Source: Tamarix chinensis
Taxonomy: Eukaryota; Streptophyta; Magnoliopsida; Caryophyllales; Tamaricaceae
DNA: 64,000 bases
Direction of reading: 5' to 3'
Assembly: GCA_030549775.1 (NCBI GenBank)
Contig: CM060177.1
Span: 94,670,236 to 94,734,235, forward strand
The position numbers and the translations under genes were made by a program. This document shows, one piece after another, positions 48,270 through 62,156 of this stretch (position 1 is the stretch's first letter; the number at the start of each line of letters is the position of its first letter). The notes under the pieces are model-generated. The model had not been told where the DNA came from. It searched no databases and saw only the letters and a list, made by a program, of their open reading frames with translations.

Positions 48270-49576
48270 TGTAATCCCTTTATTTCATAATAGATGACCA
48301 ATAAGGTTTTCATTTTTTTGGTAATTGTTAATATTTTTTTATTAATAACCAAATGTGCGATAAGTTAACAAAATAACTCCGAAACAAATCTAACAAGGGA
48401 GATGTATCTAATGCCTCAAAATCCCCTTATACCATGTATTGCGGGGCACTTCTTAACCTTATGTGCAAATATAATATTATCTCATATATAAGTTTTCTAG
48501 AATGAATCGGCTTGTGCTGAAAGATAGCCCCCTTTCTTGTTCTCCAGTTTATACACAATAAAACGGCAATAACTGCGTGAATTATGTCCATCAACCCTCT
48601 TTTTAGTCCGGTGAAAGTAATCAACTAATTTTTTAAACCATTCCAATGTTCATCTGCATATCTTACTTAAAACCAATTCAGTAACTTCTGCCAACATTGC
48701 CTAGCAGAGGATCAAGTTACAAAAAAAGTTTGTTGAAATAATTTGTATGTTGCCCACGGATGCCACGATTACCATTAGTTATTACCCGTCAATTATATAG
48801 TCTATTCCTCATCAAAGCAGCTTCATGACAAATTATCCCCATTATCATCTTATGTTACACTATACCTTTATGTTTCCATACAGTAGATGCCCACAGTTGG
48901 AGGGAAGCATGAGGTCGTATAAGATCATACGTGCACTTTATATTTTAATAACCATTTTGAACATAGTTACCTAATTGGATGCAAGGCAGCAACAAATCTT
49001 GAAGGCTTTTGACTCTTTTAAAGAGCCAAGAGCAATGAGCTTTACTTTTACAACTCAAGTTGGTAATATTTTACTTCTTAATATAGACGGCATGGATCCA
49101 CTTGATCCACAAGCCTTCTTTATGCTTGTCTAATCTCCACAAAATTTCCAAATAGCAACCTCATTCTAGTAGATAAGATTATTCAACCCAATACCGTATT
49201 CTCTTTTTGGTATACATACCTTGTGCCAAGTAATCAATGCTTTACTACTAATCACACTTAATTTCATCCAAAAGAAGGTCCTACATATGTATTCAATTTG
49301 GTCTATTAATTTTTTGTGTTGCAAAAACACTTGTGCCTAGAACCGAACAATTATTTTCATTTTTGTTTTATAATATAAGTCCTATTCTAAATTCCAACAA
49401 TTTTTTTTTAATTTACCCTCTTCCATCTTATTTATGTATCACATATCAATTAAATTGTTCAAATTTTAATATGGATGCTTTAGTCAATTTATATACCATT
49501 TACCCTAAACTTTAATACTTCTTAGTATATATGCTAAAAAAATTATAGACCCTTTTATTGTAAAACAGAGGGAGTA
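48270..49576. mobile_element. Candidate Stowaway/mariner-type MITE split by LINE fragment
   Basis: Left end GTAATCCCTTTATTTCATAA and reverse complement of right end TACTCCCTCTGTTTTACAAT look like the CTCCCTCCGTTTC ends of Stowaway-type elements, which duplicate TA. The L1 fragment 48420-49345 accounts for most of the interior, leaving about 350 bp. The match is imperfect, and TGTAATCCC is also an LTR-like start, so this is tentative. Confidence 0.35.
48420..49345 (-). pseudogene. L1-type LINE ORF2 C-terminal fragment
   Basis: Minus strand reads QVFLQHKKLIDQIEYICRTF then FWMKL (compare FILPKKVIKEIEKLCRxFLW in plant L1), followed by KALITWHKVCIPKREYGIGL, and near the end INWRTRKGAIFQHKPIHSRK, typical of the C-terminal zinc-finger region that follows the RT. 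Stops separate the parts. The RT palm is absent. Confidence 0.7.
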
Positions 49577-50329
49577 TGCATTTAGATTATGTCAAATGTT
49601 GTAAATATTTTATCTTTTGACATCTATTGCATAACTAAAGTGACCTTACTTATATAAAAATATATTGCAAATCGGAATTGATATAAAAGCTATAGAATTG
49701 ATCATATCTAAATTTTTCCTTATTTTGTTTTCATTTGAATTTGATAATAACTATTGTATACTTCAGTAAAATAATATTTCATTTAGCATAGAATTTTTGT
49801 TAATGTAATAGTAATTAATTGTTTGTAAATTTTTAATATGTATTTTAATAGCTAGTTTAGAGTAATTTGAATTAGATTATTCAATAATTACTTACATATC
49901 TTAATTTAAACTATACCAATTTCAATAAGCATTACCATCTGAAGTGTCTTATTCAAAAAAATTAAATATATATTATTAATTTATTATGTTTTGATTTTAA
50001 TAAAAAGGTGAATTATCAAATACACTACTTGCTTAGATTAACTCCAAATCTAGTTATTTATCGAGCATGCTTCAACATATGCATGTTTCTATCCCTTTTT
50101 CCCACTTTTATTTGTGCCAGCCAATTATTTTATTCCTCAATGACAATTTAAATCAACTACATAAGCTCTAAACTCATTTACTTTGTTGATATTTTTTATA
50201 CTAAATCAAGTCACTTAGAAGGCACTATAAATTAATTTGAAAATAAATGTGAACTATTATTTATAAGAAAAATTATTAATAATACATTTTTTCTTGTTAT
50301 GTTAAACATTGATTTTTTTTATGATAACT
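49577..50329. other. AT-rich DNA, nothing recognised
   Basis: No coding, repeat or terminal motif beyond AT-richness. Confidence 0.6.
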
Positions 50330-51917
50330 TGTGATGCCTTTAAATTTCAATGATGAAAATTTTCGTTTCAATTAAGGTTTTATAGAATCAAATACAAAAG
50401 TTGGGGAGTCACTACTATATCTAATATAATATAGGCTCTAATTCTCTATTTTATGTTAGATAAAAGGCTAAAATGATATAACAGCTAAACAAAATTTATA
50501 AAGAGAAACCTCTAGAGAGGTAAGTAAAAGATATAAAAAGACAGTAGCACTTTATAGAAACCAAAACAACAACATAAAAGGAGGGAAGTGGTGTTATAAA
50601 TAACTAGGAGTTTTGAGTATCCAACAAAAGATAAAAGGTTTCCAAGCATGGGGGAAAAAATAACCCAGCACTTGATATCCTAACTATTAGAACAACCCTA
50701 AACAAAGGCATCTACTAACCATCATTGGTAGATAGTTGATCATCACAATCCTAGTTATCATCATCTGCCCATAAGATGGATAATAACCCTAAAATAGTAT
50801 TATCCATATGAACTAAACTAAGTAAAATAAGTCTACACTACCACATGGTAGGGCTTATACCACAAGGATGATAATGACATAACATAGATAACTCATGCTT
50901 TCAACATACATGGGTACATAACAATTCATGCATACATCATATATCTTACATAAAGAAAGGAAACATATGATAACATGCTTGTGCTAAAAGATATGAAAGG
51001 CCCTTAAGGCAACTCTATCAACAAATCATCATTTATTACATTCCATCATTGTGATCACATACATCCATTATTTAGAGATTCAAACTTCTACACTAGCTCT
51101 CCACCATGAACACATATGTCATGGAAGCTTACCAATTGATGTTTACTATGATTTCACCAAACATAAGTTAAGTAAAATAATACACCATATCCTACCACCA
51201 ATGGATATATACTCCAATGGTCACCCCCTAGGACATCTTTCCCCACCATAAAGGAAATACATGTCATGGGGCACAAGAAGAAATAAGAGTATCCTGCTCC
51301 ACCAACAATGGACATCGATGCTAATTAGGGACTTGTACAAAGACTCCAACGTCCACCACACATTGGACAGCTAATGTCACAAGGCTCCAAAATTACACAG
51401 TAACCTAATCTTTAAGTATTAATACCCTCTATATAAAATATCATAAATCTATAAGAGTATAAAAGACATCGCCCAAAGGCAACCATAAATATAATGGTTC
51501 CCTCCCTACTAACTCCTAACTAGTTAGTTCAAAAGCTAAAGAAGATAGGTTCAAACAAACTCTTTATCACCACCACCACTGCTCAATAGTAGTGTGTAAT
51601 GATGGCACTTAACCTAAAATAGTAAATATCATACATCTCATCCCAACACCAATGGGTATATACTCCAAGGGTACCATTAGAACATTCTATCCCACCATAA
51701 TGGAAATATATATATTACGGAACACCAATGCATGAAGCCACACAAATTACATATCACACTTATTTCTTTTTCTTATTTCCAATTATTAAGTCTAAGGATA
51801 ATGAGTGAAAGTAAAAGGCTAAGGTAAAGCTCTAGGTAAAAACCCAAAAATATACTAAATAGTCCCAGAAAAATAGTGGACTACTCTTAGAAAATCATCA
51901 CACTTGTTGGGACTAAA

Positions 51918-54825
51918 TGTAATATCCCATCTTTTTGTGAAGTTGTTGAATGAGAAACTATGGCATTTGTTGGTGTTTGATTTTGATTTGGAACTATAAT
52001 TGAGTTTTGAGAAAATTTGGAATTGAATAAACTATAGAATTTTTATAACTTGAGTTTTAAGGGGACCGATCAACTAGTTCCATGAAGCAGTTGATTATTT
52101 TATCATTCCAACCACCGACATAGTCCAACTCGTGATTGTATCATTTTATTAGCTATAAATAAACCTAATCACCCCTTTTATTCACCTTTCTTTCAACCAC
52201 CGAAGTACTCTAATTCCCTTTGATCGTGTGATATTTCCCTTAAAATTTGAGACTTAGATAGATTATCTTACACTCTTCAGATCATTTCTCTAGCTCCTTC
52301 TTTTTTATCTTTAAGCAAGGAAGAGTTAGATTTAGTAGAAAGTTGAGACACTTCGTTTTAGTAAAAAAATCCCCTCTATTTTCTCTTATCTTGGTAAGTC
52401 ATTTTCTTCTTCTAATTCATCCTCTGATTTATGAAAGTATATTTTGAAAATTTTGAAGCTTTGACTCTAGTTTTAAGGTTTTGAAAGTTGAGGATTTTTA
52501 TAGGATGAGTTTTCTTATTTGAGGACAGTTTTTCCTACATCAAGTAAGTTACTCTTACTTCTAAAATTTAATTTGTTTAAACATATGTGTTGTGAAATAT
52601 TTAAGTCCCACTTTTTATATGTTGGTATGATTATTTGGTTTTTCAGATTTGGTATTGGATGATTAAGTTGGAAATTTTGAGATGAATGAATGATTTTTAA
52701 GAAAACCCAGATTGTTTTGACTAATTGTGAAAAATGCAAGTTTTTGAAAGCTAGAAAGGGTTCATGTGATGACAGTCTATATTTCAACTTAGTATGGCAG
52801 AGTTTTTTAGGTATGATCCGCATGAAAACACATGTTTTGTTCTATTTGAGGGCACACCGATATACTAGTTAGGTCAAACCGATTAATTGATCCTTAAAAC
52901 AATCGACTAGTTAACCTAACCCATAGACTGATAGATTTATGGTGACCTTGATCTTGCTCTCTGCATAAACCGATCGAGTGGTTTGGTAGAACTGATTGAG
53001 TGGTCTATAAATTGTCGACTAGTTTTTCCAAACTAATCGACTGATTTGAGGAAACCCTAGGCTTGGCCAAGTTAAATCAATTGATTGGTCAACCTAAACC
53101 GATTGACCACTTCACCCAATCGATCTACTAGTTGGTACAATCAATCGACTAGTTCGGCCAAATCGATTGACTATTTCGGCCAGATTGTGTGATCTTGATT
53201 TCTCGACTTAGATATACTTTGGGATTGTGCCTAAAACTATTATATGACTATTTAATGGATAAGGTACATCATTTGACATGGATTAACAACCTAATGGATG
53301 GATTAAATGAATTATGACTCATAATTTAAAGTCTTGATGGGTAAACACAAGCAGTTAATTGATGGGTCAAAAAAATGGAAAATAAAATTTGGAAATTTGT
53401 CTTGAGTGGGTTAAGCTCTTGAAATTAGTTATGGTTGAGTAAGTATTAATATAAATTCCACACATAATTGGGAATAGTAAAGGTTACTTTGGAATGTGCA
53501 TACGGATGTCTCGTTTGTGTATTGTGTGGGCCTTATGTGATCACGTAATGTCATGAATAATATATTAATTACGTAAAGTAAAAGACAATTAAGTTGTGTA
53601 TGGGTATAGGTTACGTGATTCTTGATTATCTACTAAGGGTTAGTTTGTCTTTGAGCGTTATTGGTGCCTTTAGGTGGGATCCTAGTAGATTCCAGTGCCT
53701 TACCTACTCTAGACACTGATAATGTAATAAGAGGTATCAATACTAAAGGGTTCGGTCACCTATGTGGTTTTTAACTTTGACCTAGACTTATGTCCATTGG
53801 GTTTTTTTTTGGCTTTAGCCTAGATTTATCTCCATTGATTGTTACTTGACTTCAGCCTGGACTTTATGTCCCTTAGTTTGGATAGGCTTCTATAGTATGT
53901 GAGACCATAGGGTGGTGTATAATCCATCGCTTGATGATAATGATAATAATTTGGAATGAGTAATTGGATAATGATGGGGATAATTATCTCAAATAAAACT
54001 ATGGTTAAAGAGTAAAATATAGTAGAAGAAAAGAAATTGTAATGTGAACGATGGCCTATAGAGAACTTATTTGCCTGGATGAATGTAACCTTACTATTAA
54101 TTAAATCATTCTACTTGTAGCATGTATACCGGCATCTATGATGTATTACTAGGACGTTGAGCATGATTAAACATATATGGTACAAACCTTCTATGCCTAA
54201 TGTGATAATGATAGAACATGTATCCTGTTGTATGAATTATGCATGGAACTATTCATATGTTTGATATGTATGAGTATCTTGTGTGCTGGTAGCTAAATTG
54301 AGGAGGTAACTTGGCTTACTAAACACAAAGCATACTGGCATGCCCGTTTGCTCCATCACCTGTTCATTTCCACAAGTAGAAGGTCATGTGCAGGTTTTTG
54401 GAAAAGGCTAGTAGTTGGCCAATCTCGTGTGGGGCATAGGTTCTAAGAGCGTGGACATCCGGGGACTCTAAGAGGTCCTTAATGGAATAAAGTTTAGGGT
54501 TTTAACATATTTTGGTTTTCTATAATTTCAACCTTATACTCTAGTTAATTTTTCTTCCTCGTATATTTGAATATTTCAGACCATTGAGATCTTGTACATG
54601 GAAGTTTCCCTTTTTATATTATCTAACTAGTTTTAGTGCACTCTGCTATTGGTGTGTTTTATTTTAGGTTCTTAGCCTTGTGCCTAGCATAGGATGAGCG
54701 GTTGGCGCCTATCCTATGTTAGGTACGGCGGTAACACCTCGTTTTTCTTAAGTATTTATTAACTCTCCACTTTCTCAAGGTTTTCAAAATAAATTTTTTT
54801 ATTAGTGAAAAATAGGAGTGTTACA
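51918..54825 (+). mobile_element. Solo LTR, family G (copy G), nested in F
   Basis: Left terminus TGTAATATCCCATC at 51918, right terminus TAGGAGTGTTACA ending at 54825, flanked by perfect CTAAA duplications (51913-51917, 54826-54830). Length 2908 bp. It shares termini with family A but lacks its GC-rich leader and minisatellites; instead it has an ACTAGT/CGATTGA array. ATCTTG/GTAAGTC at 52395 is a donor-like site in a position comparable to the family A block. No coding domain is readable. Confidence 0.87.
52845..53200. repeat. CGATTGACTAGTT repeat array (G)
   Basis: About a dozen imperfect units of roughly 25-30 nt such as CGACTAGTTCGGCCAAATCG and AACCGATTGACCACTT, alternating in orientation because ACTAGT and CGATCG are palindromic. 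Single units also occur near the sense start of G (52062) and H (59085) and in F. Confidence 0.75.
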
Positions 54826-54935
54826 CTAAAACTCTTGACTTACGATTTGGTGTAATGGGAGTTTATTGAGATGATGTTATTGGCTTTTAATTTTCCCATA
54901 TATATATATATATATATATATATATTGAAGTGGCC

Positions 54936-56535
54936 ATGGCTTGTGTCCAGATAGTTAGCTATTCCTTAATGTTGAATGGTATTCTACATCCTCCATTTCT
55001 AGCAAAGAAAGGTTTACGGTGAGGAGACCCCTTGTCTCCTTACCTTTTTGTGATCAGCATATAGTACCGCAATTAATTACTACTCATCCTTTGGGATGAC
55101 TTAGATTTCAAACCACACCTAAAATGGAAAAAAAAATTGTATCGTTGTTGTTTGCAAATGATCTTCTCTTCTTTTGTAGGGGTGATATGTGTTCTATCAA
55201 TGGAATCTATGATGTTTTCAATGTCTTCCATAACTTGTCCATGTTCCATCTCAATGACTCAAAAAGTGTTATTTATTATGGTGGAAGGGTGGAATATGCT
55301 GTGAAGCAAGGCATTATTGATCAACTTCATATCCCTAAAGGTTAACTCCCTATGAGGTACTTAGGTCTCCCACTTTTAGGAAGAAGACTTACTAATTGTG
55401 AATAGCTTTCTATCCTAGATAAATTCATAGGTAAGCTTATGTATTGGCATAATAAGCACCTCAATTATGCAAGGCGATTGTAGTTGGTGAACTCAGTCAT
55501 GTTTGGTATGCAAACATTTTGGTCCCTAATTTATCTCTTAAAAAGATTTTTCATGATGTTGACTCTCAATGTAGGGTGTTCTTTTGGTTGGGTACTTAAA
55601 AATATACCAAAAAAAAACTAGCAAAATGGATATAGGTTTTCCATCCAAAGGATAAAGGAGGTTTGGGAGTCATGCATCTTGAAAGCTAGACTCCAACAAC
55701 TATTAAACATCTACTTTATAATATCATTCATAAGAAGGATGTTCTATGGGTTCTCTGCATACATACCTACTTTCTAAAAGGCATAAATTATTAGGAGGTC
55801 CCACTCACTACAATAACTTATTGTTACTTGAGGAGTGTGTTGAATGTAAGATCTTATTTTAAGTAGTTTTTAGACCTTCAAACTTCTTCCAAATGTGCTT
55901 AAATGGTAGGCATAGTATGGTAAAAAAACTTATGATTTGATTCAGTCACAAAATGAATTAGTCATTTGGCACAAGGTGGTTTGGAACCCAATTCCCATTC
56001 TCAAACAGACAGACAATGTTTGCTTCATGTTACAAAATAAAAGTTAGACTAAGGATTAACAATTGAGTATTACAATGGAGGTAGACCCACTTTGTGTTTT
56101 ATGTGAGGAAAATGATAAAATAGTAAACCATATATAGTTCTCATGCACATACTCAACCTAAGCATGGAGTTTCTTGATTGGAAAATAGGGTGCATGTACT
56201 ACTCTTCATATTTATAGAAGATTCTTAACTGGATGATACAGGGTGGATAAGGACCATTTATTAAAAAGCTATTACTAAGATATATTTTTGTAGCTTCCAC
56301 TTATCATATTTGGAATGAAAAGGAATCATTTTTTCTTTCAGCAAAGGAGACAAATGGCAACTCACCTCATTAAGCTCATCGATATGGAAAGGACCTCTAG
56401 AGTAGATACTTTTTCTCACTACAAGGCTTTATGGATGGCATGTACAAGTAGTGAATACATTGATTTATCAATTATGTAACTTCTCTTGTTTTTATTTAAA
56501 CTATGTGGATGTACTCCTTACAAAGTTTTGGTAAA
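54936..56535 (+). pseudogene. 5'-truncated L1-type LINE fragment
   Basis: Plus strand reads SYSLMLNGILHPPFLAKKGL, R-stop-GDPLSPYLFVIS (RT motif RGLRQGDPLSPYLF with one stop), SLLFANDLLFFCRGDMC (FADD altered to FAND), MRYLGLPLLGRRLTN, NYARRL, FFWLGT, FHPKDKGGLGVMHLES, then the zinc-finger-like WHKVVWNPIPILKQTDN and DPLCVLCEEND..FSCTY. Many stops break it. An open stretch of 73 codons from 55124 spans the RT motif. It follows an AT run at 54897-54926, and no poly-A tail is evident at the 3' side. Confidence 0.8.
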
Positions 56536-58256
56536 TATAGTATATATTAATTATAAAAAATAGAAATTAAAAGTAGGAAAAGAGATTGACCAACCGACTA
56601 GTTTAGAGCATAACCTATCGACTAGTCTCAGATCAAGACCAAACATTTCTAGTGTTGCTTAACCAAATGAGCGGTAGGAAAAAATGAAATGGCTGGGTTT
56701 TTAACTATTTCAAACACTTCAAGCATGTTATTACTATATAAACATCATATAGAAGCAATACTTGAACATGCTCCAAACATAATAAAAATTGCAGTCATGC
56801 TCAAACAACAAATTGAACTCACTAACATACCATTTTCACTCAAATATCATAATATTGGATGTTATACATCATTGTTCTCATGGAAATACTAATGAACATC
56901 ATGAATATTACAAAATACATAAAACCAACTCATATCAAGAATATTACTCAGAGTTCAAGCTTATCTTATGGCATGAAATTCAACTTGAACATTCTATTCA
57001 TGTTTTTAACTCATGATATCACGTGAATACTTATCTAACACCAAAATATATAAAACCATATTATTCATACATCACAAAACCAACCACATCATGAGGTAAG
57101 ACTAGGATTGCTTTAAGCAAAGGGAAACACAATTAGAAAAGAGAAGGAGCCTTCAAGCTCCGAGACTTGAGTATCTTGAGTATCTTTCAAAAACATAGAA
57201 CAAAATCAATAAAAAAAAAATTTCCCAAGCCACAAAATTAGAGAAAGAAAAGGAGGAAAGTTAGATAGAAAGAATCTGAACCTCATCTCAAAGCTAATAT
57301 GGTCAAGAGGAGAAACCAAACTCAAGAACTCAACCTTTTTTTCTTAAATATAACTTACCCTTACTTAAGGAAAAGTAAGAGAATGTTATAGAAGGGATTA
57401 GGAGAACGAAAAGGATGATGAAAGAAGCTTGAAAATGTAAGGAATCTCAATGGTGGAGCTCAATGTACAAAAGGGAGAAAAGGAAGAAGAAGAACAAGTT
57501 CAAAACTTAGAGTTTTTCTTTTTATGAAAGAAAGTTAATATGAGTTGTGTGCTTTATGAGGATATAATCAAATATCCTTACCCTTTATGCCCCTTTATGG
57601 TTCAAAAATATGCGGAAAATGAGAGAGGGATAGATGATGTGGTTAAGGCAATTAAGTGCTAGAAGATAGGATTGTGGTAGCATGGAGGCTAAAAGGTTAT
57701 ATCAATCACACAAAAGGGAATGAAGGGAGAAGATTAGGGAAAACAAGATAGACAAGATTTATGTAGTCAAAATTCATAAGCCTGGGTAGGGAAGAAAGGG
57801 GAGAAGAAAGAGAGTATAAATGGTAAAAAGCAAAAAGGGAAGCTAAAAATACTTTTTGAGATTTTAAATAGAATCAAGCCTAAATAATATGAGAAAACAA
57901 TGCAATAACACCTAATCATTCTCATTAGCATACAAATATAACAATCAAAAGGTTAAACAAACATTAGATTCATGTATGAATCAAATTATAAGCACATATT
58001 TGATCTTTATAAGAACTAATTGATTGATTTTTTTTTACCTCTTGTCTGCCTTTTTCAAGTTGTATATGAGGATTTAGCATAACCAATTAACTAGTTCATG
58101 GACTATCTGGCTGATTAGTTCCTAGACTAATTAGATGTTGAGTTCCTTACATAGCTTCATTTTCATACTTTTTTGAGACCTTATAAAAAAATTATTTTAT
58201 ACATAATAAACACATAATTTATCATATGTGAAAATATTTTAGGACAGGGTATTACA

Positions 58257-58361
58257 TAGTCTTTAGGACAATTGATAACCATTTAATTTTATTTCCAAAA
58301 TGATATTAATTTGGAAAGGTATACCATACACCATACATACAAATTGACGTGTGCTATTAAA

Positions 58362-58398
<37 letters not shown>

Positions 58399-58624
58399 TA
58401 TCGTAAGCATTTTTTTAAAACTATTTTAGAAGTTTTACTATAATATAATGAATTATTCTATCCATATAAGAAAATAAATTATTCCATCATTAAAATATTG
58501 TATAAACAAGAAAGTGTACTTTCCACCTTTATGTTATATGTTTTTTCTTTCATTATCCATGTATTAAATACTTTATTATATTTTAATGAATGATGCAAAT
58601 AAAAGTTAAAGATTATACTTATTA

Positions 58625-58675
<51 letters not shown>

Positions 58676-58924
58676 CTTAAATTAATTTCTTGTTAATAGA
58701 AAAGTAAAATAAAAAATTAATTATGGGTTGTTGGAAGGGGGAGTATAGGTAGCAATCGGGTTAGGTGGGTCGATTTCAGATTGGATTATAGCTTATCAGG
58801 TTATTTTTAGGTTGGATTATTTTAGATTTGGATTATTTTTTATTGTCTTATATTTGGGTTGAGTTGGGTTCGAGTTCGAGTCACTGTGGATCTAGGTTGT
58901 ATCATATTAATTTACTAGGTTGGG
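58257..58924. other. AT-rich DNA with AT microsatellites and a GGGTT-type repeat
   Basis: AT runs at 58364-58396 and 58631-58674. From 58745 to 58924 imperfect GGGTTGGATTATTTTAG units recall the GACCC-rich repeat at 28485 in opposite orientation. Confidence 0.6.
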
Positions 58925-59788
58925 TGTAATACCTCACTTTTTAGAATCCTTAACGTATTCTAATCTAAGTATTTGATGGTGATCTAAGTTTGTTTGATCT
59001 TATTTTATAAATGTGTTTAATAATGATATAGTTATTGGATAAGCTAGATTTGATTAGGAAAAATATTTGGTTTTATTGAGAAACCAATCAACTAGTCTGA
59101 AGTACCAATGAACAGGTTTGTTCATCAAATTCAATTTCTGGAACCTGTCAAACCGATCAACTAGTTTGACTGACCTAACTTCTCTTCGAACCCGATTTTT
59201 TTCCTAAGAATCTTTCCCTAAAATTTTCCAACATCATATCTACGTTTTAGATAGTTTATTTTCAATTTTGTGAAAACTTCTGAACCTATTTTGCATGTTA
59301 TGATTCTTTCTAATGGATTCACAAGGGAAGAAGGCATGATGAGTTACTTTCATGCCCTCAGCTCATTTGTTCATTTCCTTCCTATCATCCCTTTCTTCTA
59401 TAAGATTTCTTGAGTGAATTTTCTATATCTACAACCTCAGTAGATATGCTGAGCTTTAATTCTTGTCCATTTATACCAACATACCTTTCTTATGTTTGAA
59501 CTTTCTAATGCTCATTACCTAGAATCCTACAGTTTCAGCAAACAAGCTCAAGGTAGAAAATGTCAGCTTTGAAACTTTAAAAACTATACTTTGAATCTTT
59601 AATTCAGACTAGGGTTGGGAGTCTTAATTTATACACTCCCTCACCCTTCTCCTTTAAGTAGAATTCTTGATGATTCAAACATAAAGTCCTCATTTTTCTC
59701 TCTTCTTTCCTAACCTCCAAGCTGCCTTGTTTTCTTCACATTTGCCTTACCATTTTCCTTTTCCCTATGGTTGTATCTTGATTTTCTC
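58925..59788 (+). mobile_element. 5' part of an LTR, family G (copy H), cut by the next LTR
   Basis: Terminus TGTAATACCTCACTTTT at 58925 with CCAATCAACTAGTCTGAAG at 59085, as in copy G. The sequence stops at 59788 where a family A LTR begins, so its remainder should lie beyond the right edge of the window. Confidence 0.65.
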
Positions 59789-60472
59789 TGTAACACCCCC
59801 AAATTTTACTCCTAAAATTTTTTGTTTGATTAAAACATATACAAGCACAGGGGTGTTACCGCTGTAATCAGTACAAGCCCAGCCCCGACCAGTCTCATAC
59901 TAACCACAAGGATAAAGAAAAGTTATTATCAACCATTAGTCAAACTTAAAACAAAAAGCCATAGAAGAACTTAAATGTTTATAATACGGAAATCATAGTG
60001 CGCATAAAAAGAGTTTACAATCCAAAAGAGTGTATAATTAAAGTTCCTAAAGGGATAAAAGGTACAGTACGATAAAACAGAACTAAAATAAAATAATACA
60101 AGGTAAATGAAGAGAAAAAGAGAATTCGACCAAAGTTGCTCTTGATACCCAAGTCAAGTCCAAGCTCAACTCTCAGCCTCGCTCGATACCTCATAAGTAT
60201 CATAGGCATCAAAGATGGCATCTCCTACCTGATAAGAATGAGAAGCACCTATGAAATGGGTGGTCAGTACGCTACGTACTAAGTAAGGTAACAATGCATC
60301 TAAGGCCAAACATAGAAAGGCATATAACACAAGTATGATCAAATAAATGACATACCAACAATGCAAATAATAAAGGCCATACTATTTTCCAGTTAAACTC
60401 AATCCTTAGATCTCTAGTGAAGTGCTCATTTCACACCATGCTCTTTATAAGTCCATGCAAGTACGAGAACCC

Positions 60473-60765
60473 CACTATTATAGCCGGTGGATAGGAAACG
60501 TATAGGGCAGAATACACCTGACCACTATTATATACTCGTGGATCGGTCTCTAGGGTAAGACGCTCCTAGCCACAATTATACTAATGGATCGGTCTGGCCC
60601 CGACTCTCATGGTGTTTCACTATAAGTACTTAGTGTATTTTCCATGTTTTACCATGTCTTAGAGTTTGGTTTATTGAGCTTGGGATCCCCCACTATTATA
60701 ACTGGTGGATCGGAAACGTACAGGGTAGAATGCACCTGACCACTATTATTTGCCTGTGGATCGGT
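60473..60765. repeat. CCAC..GTGG hairpin array (I)
   Basis: Units CCACTATTATAGCCGGTGG, CCACTATTATATACTCGTGG, CCACAATTATACTAATGG, then CCACTATTATAACTGGTGG and CCACTATTATTTGCCTGTGG. Arms stay complementary although the loop and spacers differ from A2. Confidence 0.8.
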
Positions 60766-61942
60766 CTAGGCCTGGCTTACTTTAAATGATTAGTGTCTTA
60801 CCATGTCTTATTCAGTAAGTTTCCACCCTAGACATGCATGTTCTTTGGGCTACACCATCCATCTACTCCCATTCTCTTAAGAGGGCCCGTCCCATATCTT
60901 AGGACTCCTACACCAACTAACATATCCCAATGTCCTTTCCCTCTTCGCTTACTCATCATGAATGCCCAATTCCTAAGTGTGTGGGTCAAGGCCCACCACC
61001 TTATGCCATATAAGTCCACTCACTATCGTTGTTTAAGGTTTTTCCCTGGACCCCTAAATGGGCCTATGTGGATCATCCTTCCTCTGCCTCACACAACTAA
61101 GGCTCCTGTACCACCCTACACATCACCTCACTTAGATTTAACCCCAAAGCATTCCACTTTACTTCCCAATTACACATGTGACCATGAAATCCTAGTTGGC
61201 CACCCCAAACCTTAACACCTTTCTTTCCCCATATATCACCTCTCCATTACTCACCTACCATCCTCTCTTCCCTATGACACCCATACTCACCCTCCATATG
61301 ATATTCTTCCACTCTTGCCCATATTCCACTCACTCTCCATTATTTTTCACTTTTACAACCTCCTCCATTTAGGGTTTTCCTCACAAACCCTAGCCAAGTT
61401 TTCTATGCACTCTTATACCAACCTACGTATTATTTTTCACCCAAGGACTCCAATCACCCCAACAACTCTTCCTTTACCTTAATTACACCCCAAGACAACT
61501 TTTCCCATGCAAGAATCATCCCCATGCAAACTCTATCCATCCCATGCAAACCCTAGAATTTTCCATGCAAGATTCACTCCACTCTTTCATTTTTCCATAT
61601 TTTCCTTTTATTTGTCCCCTTATGGATCATGAGATAATTAGGTCAATCTTATATCCCTTTAGTCAACTCACTTCCCCCTTTTCCTTTTTTATCCTTTCAC
61701 CCCATATGGCATTATTAAAACATCCTAGCATGCATATCCTCGAGAGTCACATCATATAACACCACAAGTACAACATACATATCGCTATACACATGCTGTA
61801 AGGAAGTCTTATAAGTATACCTCAACTCCAAGTTGCGCTACAAGTAAATAGTCATAATAATCATAAAGTACACAAGCATATCATAGAATATGGCATATAA
61901 GGCAAATAACACACACATAGTTGGTTTTACCGACATCCTTAC

Positions 61943-62004
61943 CTAATACGACACCGGTCTTGGAGCACGCTACTATGCCTCTTTACGGTTTTGACTTGGT
62001 TCAC
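61943..62004 (-). other. Conserved 62-nt exon-like block (I)
   Basis: Minus strand: CCTCTTATAG precedes GTGAACC; the block ends CGTATTAG before donor-like GTAAGGATG. Exactly 62 nt. Confidence 0.5.
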
Positions 62005-62094
62005 CTATAAGAGGGAAAATACTAAGGGTTAACTTTCCTCTTACCAAAATTACCATCATTATTTCCTACCTACCCTTATCATAGCCTAATATTA

Positions 62095-62096
62095 GG

Positions 62097-62156
<60 letters not shown>

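Larger units (their letters stand above)
50330..58256 (-). mobile_element. LTR, family G (copy F), split by copy G and a LINE
   Basis: Left terminus TGTGATGCCTTTAAATTT at 50330, right terminus ACAGGGTATTACA ending at 58256. Right-end sequence carries AACCAATTAACTAGTTCATG and 56590 carries CCAACCGACTAG, the same ACTAGT-type motifs as copies G and H in reverse orientation. After removing G and the LINE about 3.3 kb remain, close to G. Flanks TAACT and TAGTC do not match, so the two halves may have been rearranged or the duplication has decayed. Repeated ACCACCAATGGATATA units (51180-51720) are its hairpin-type region. Confidence 0.55.
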
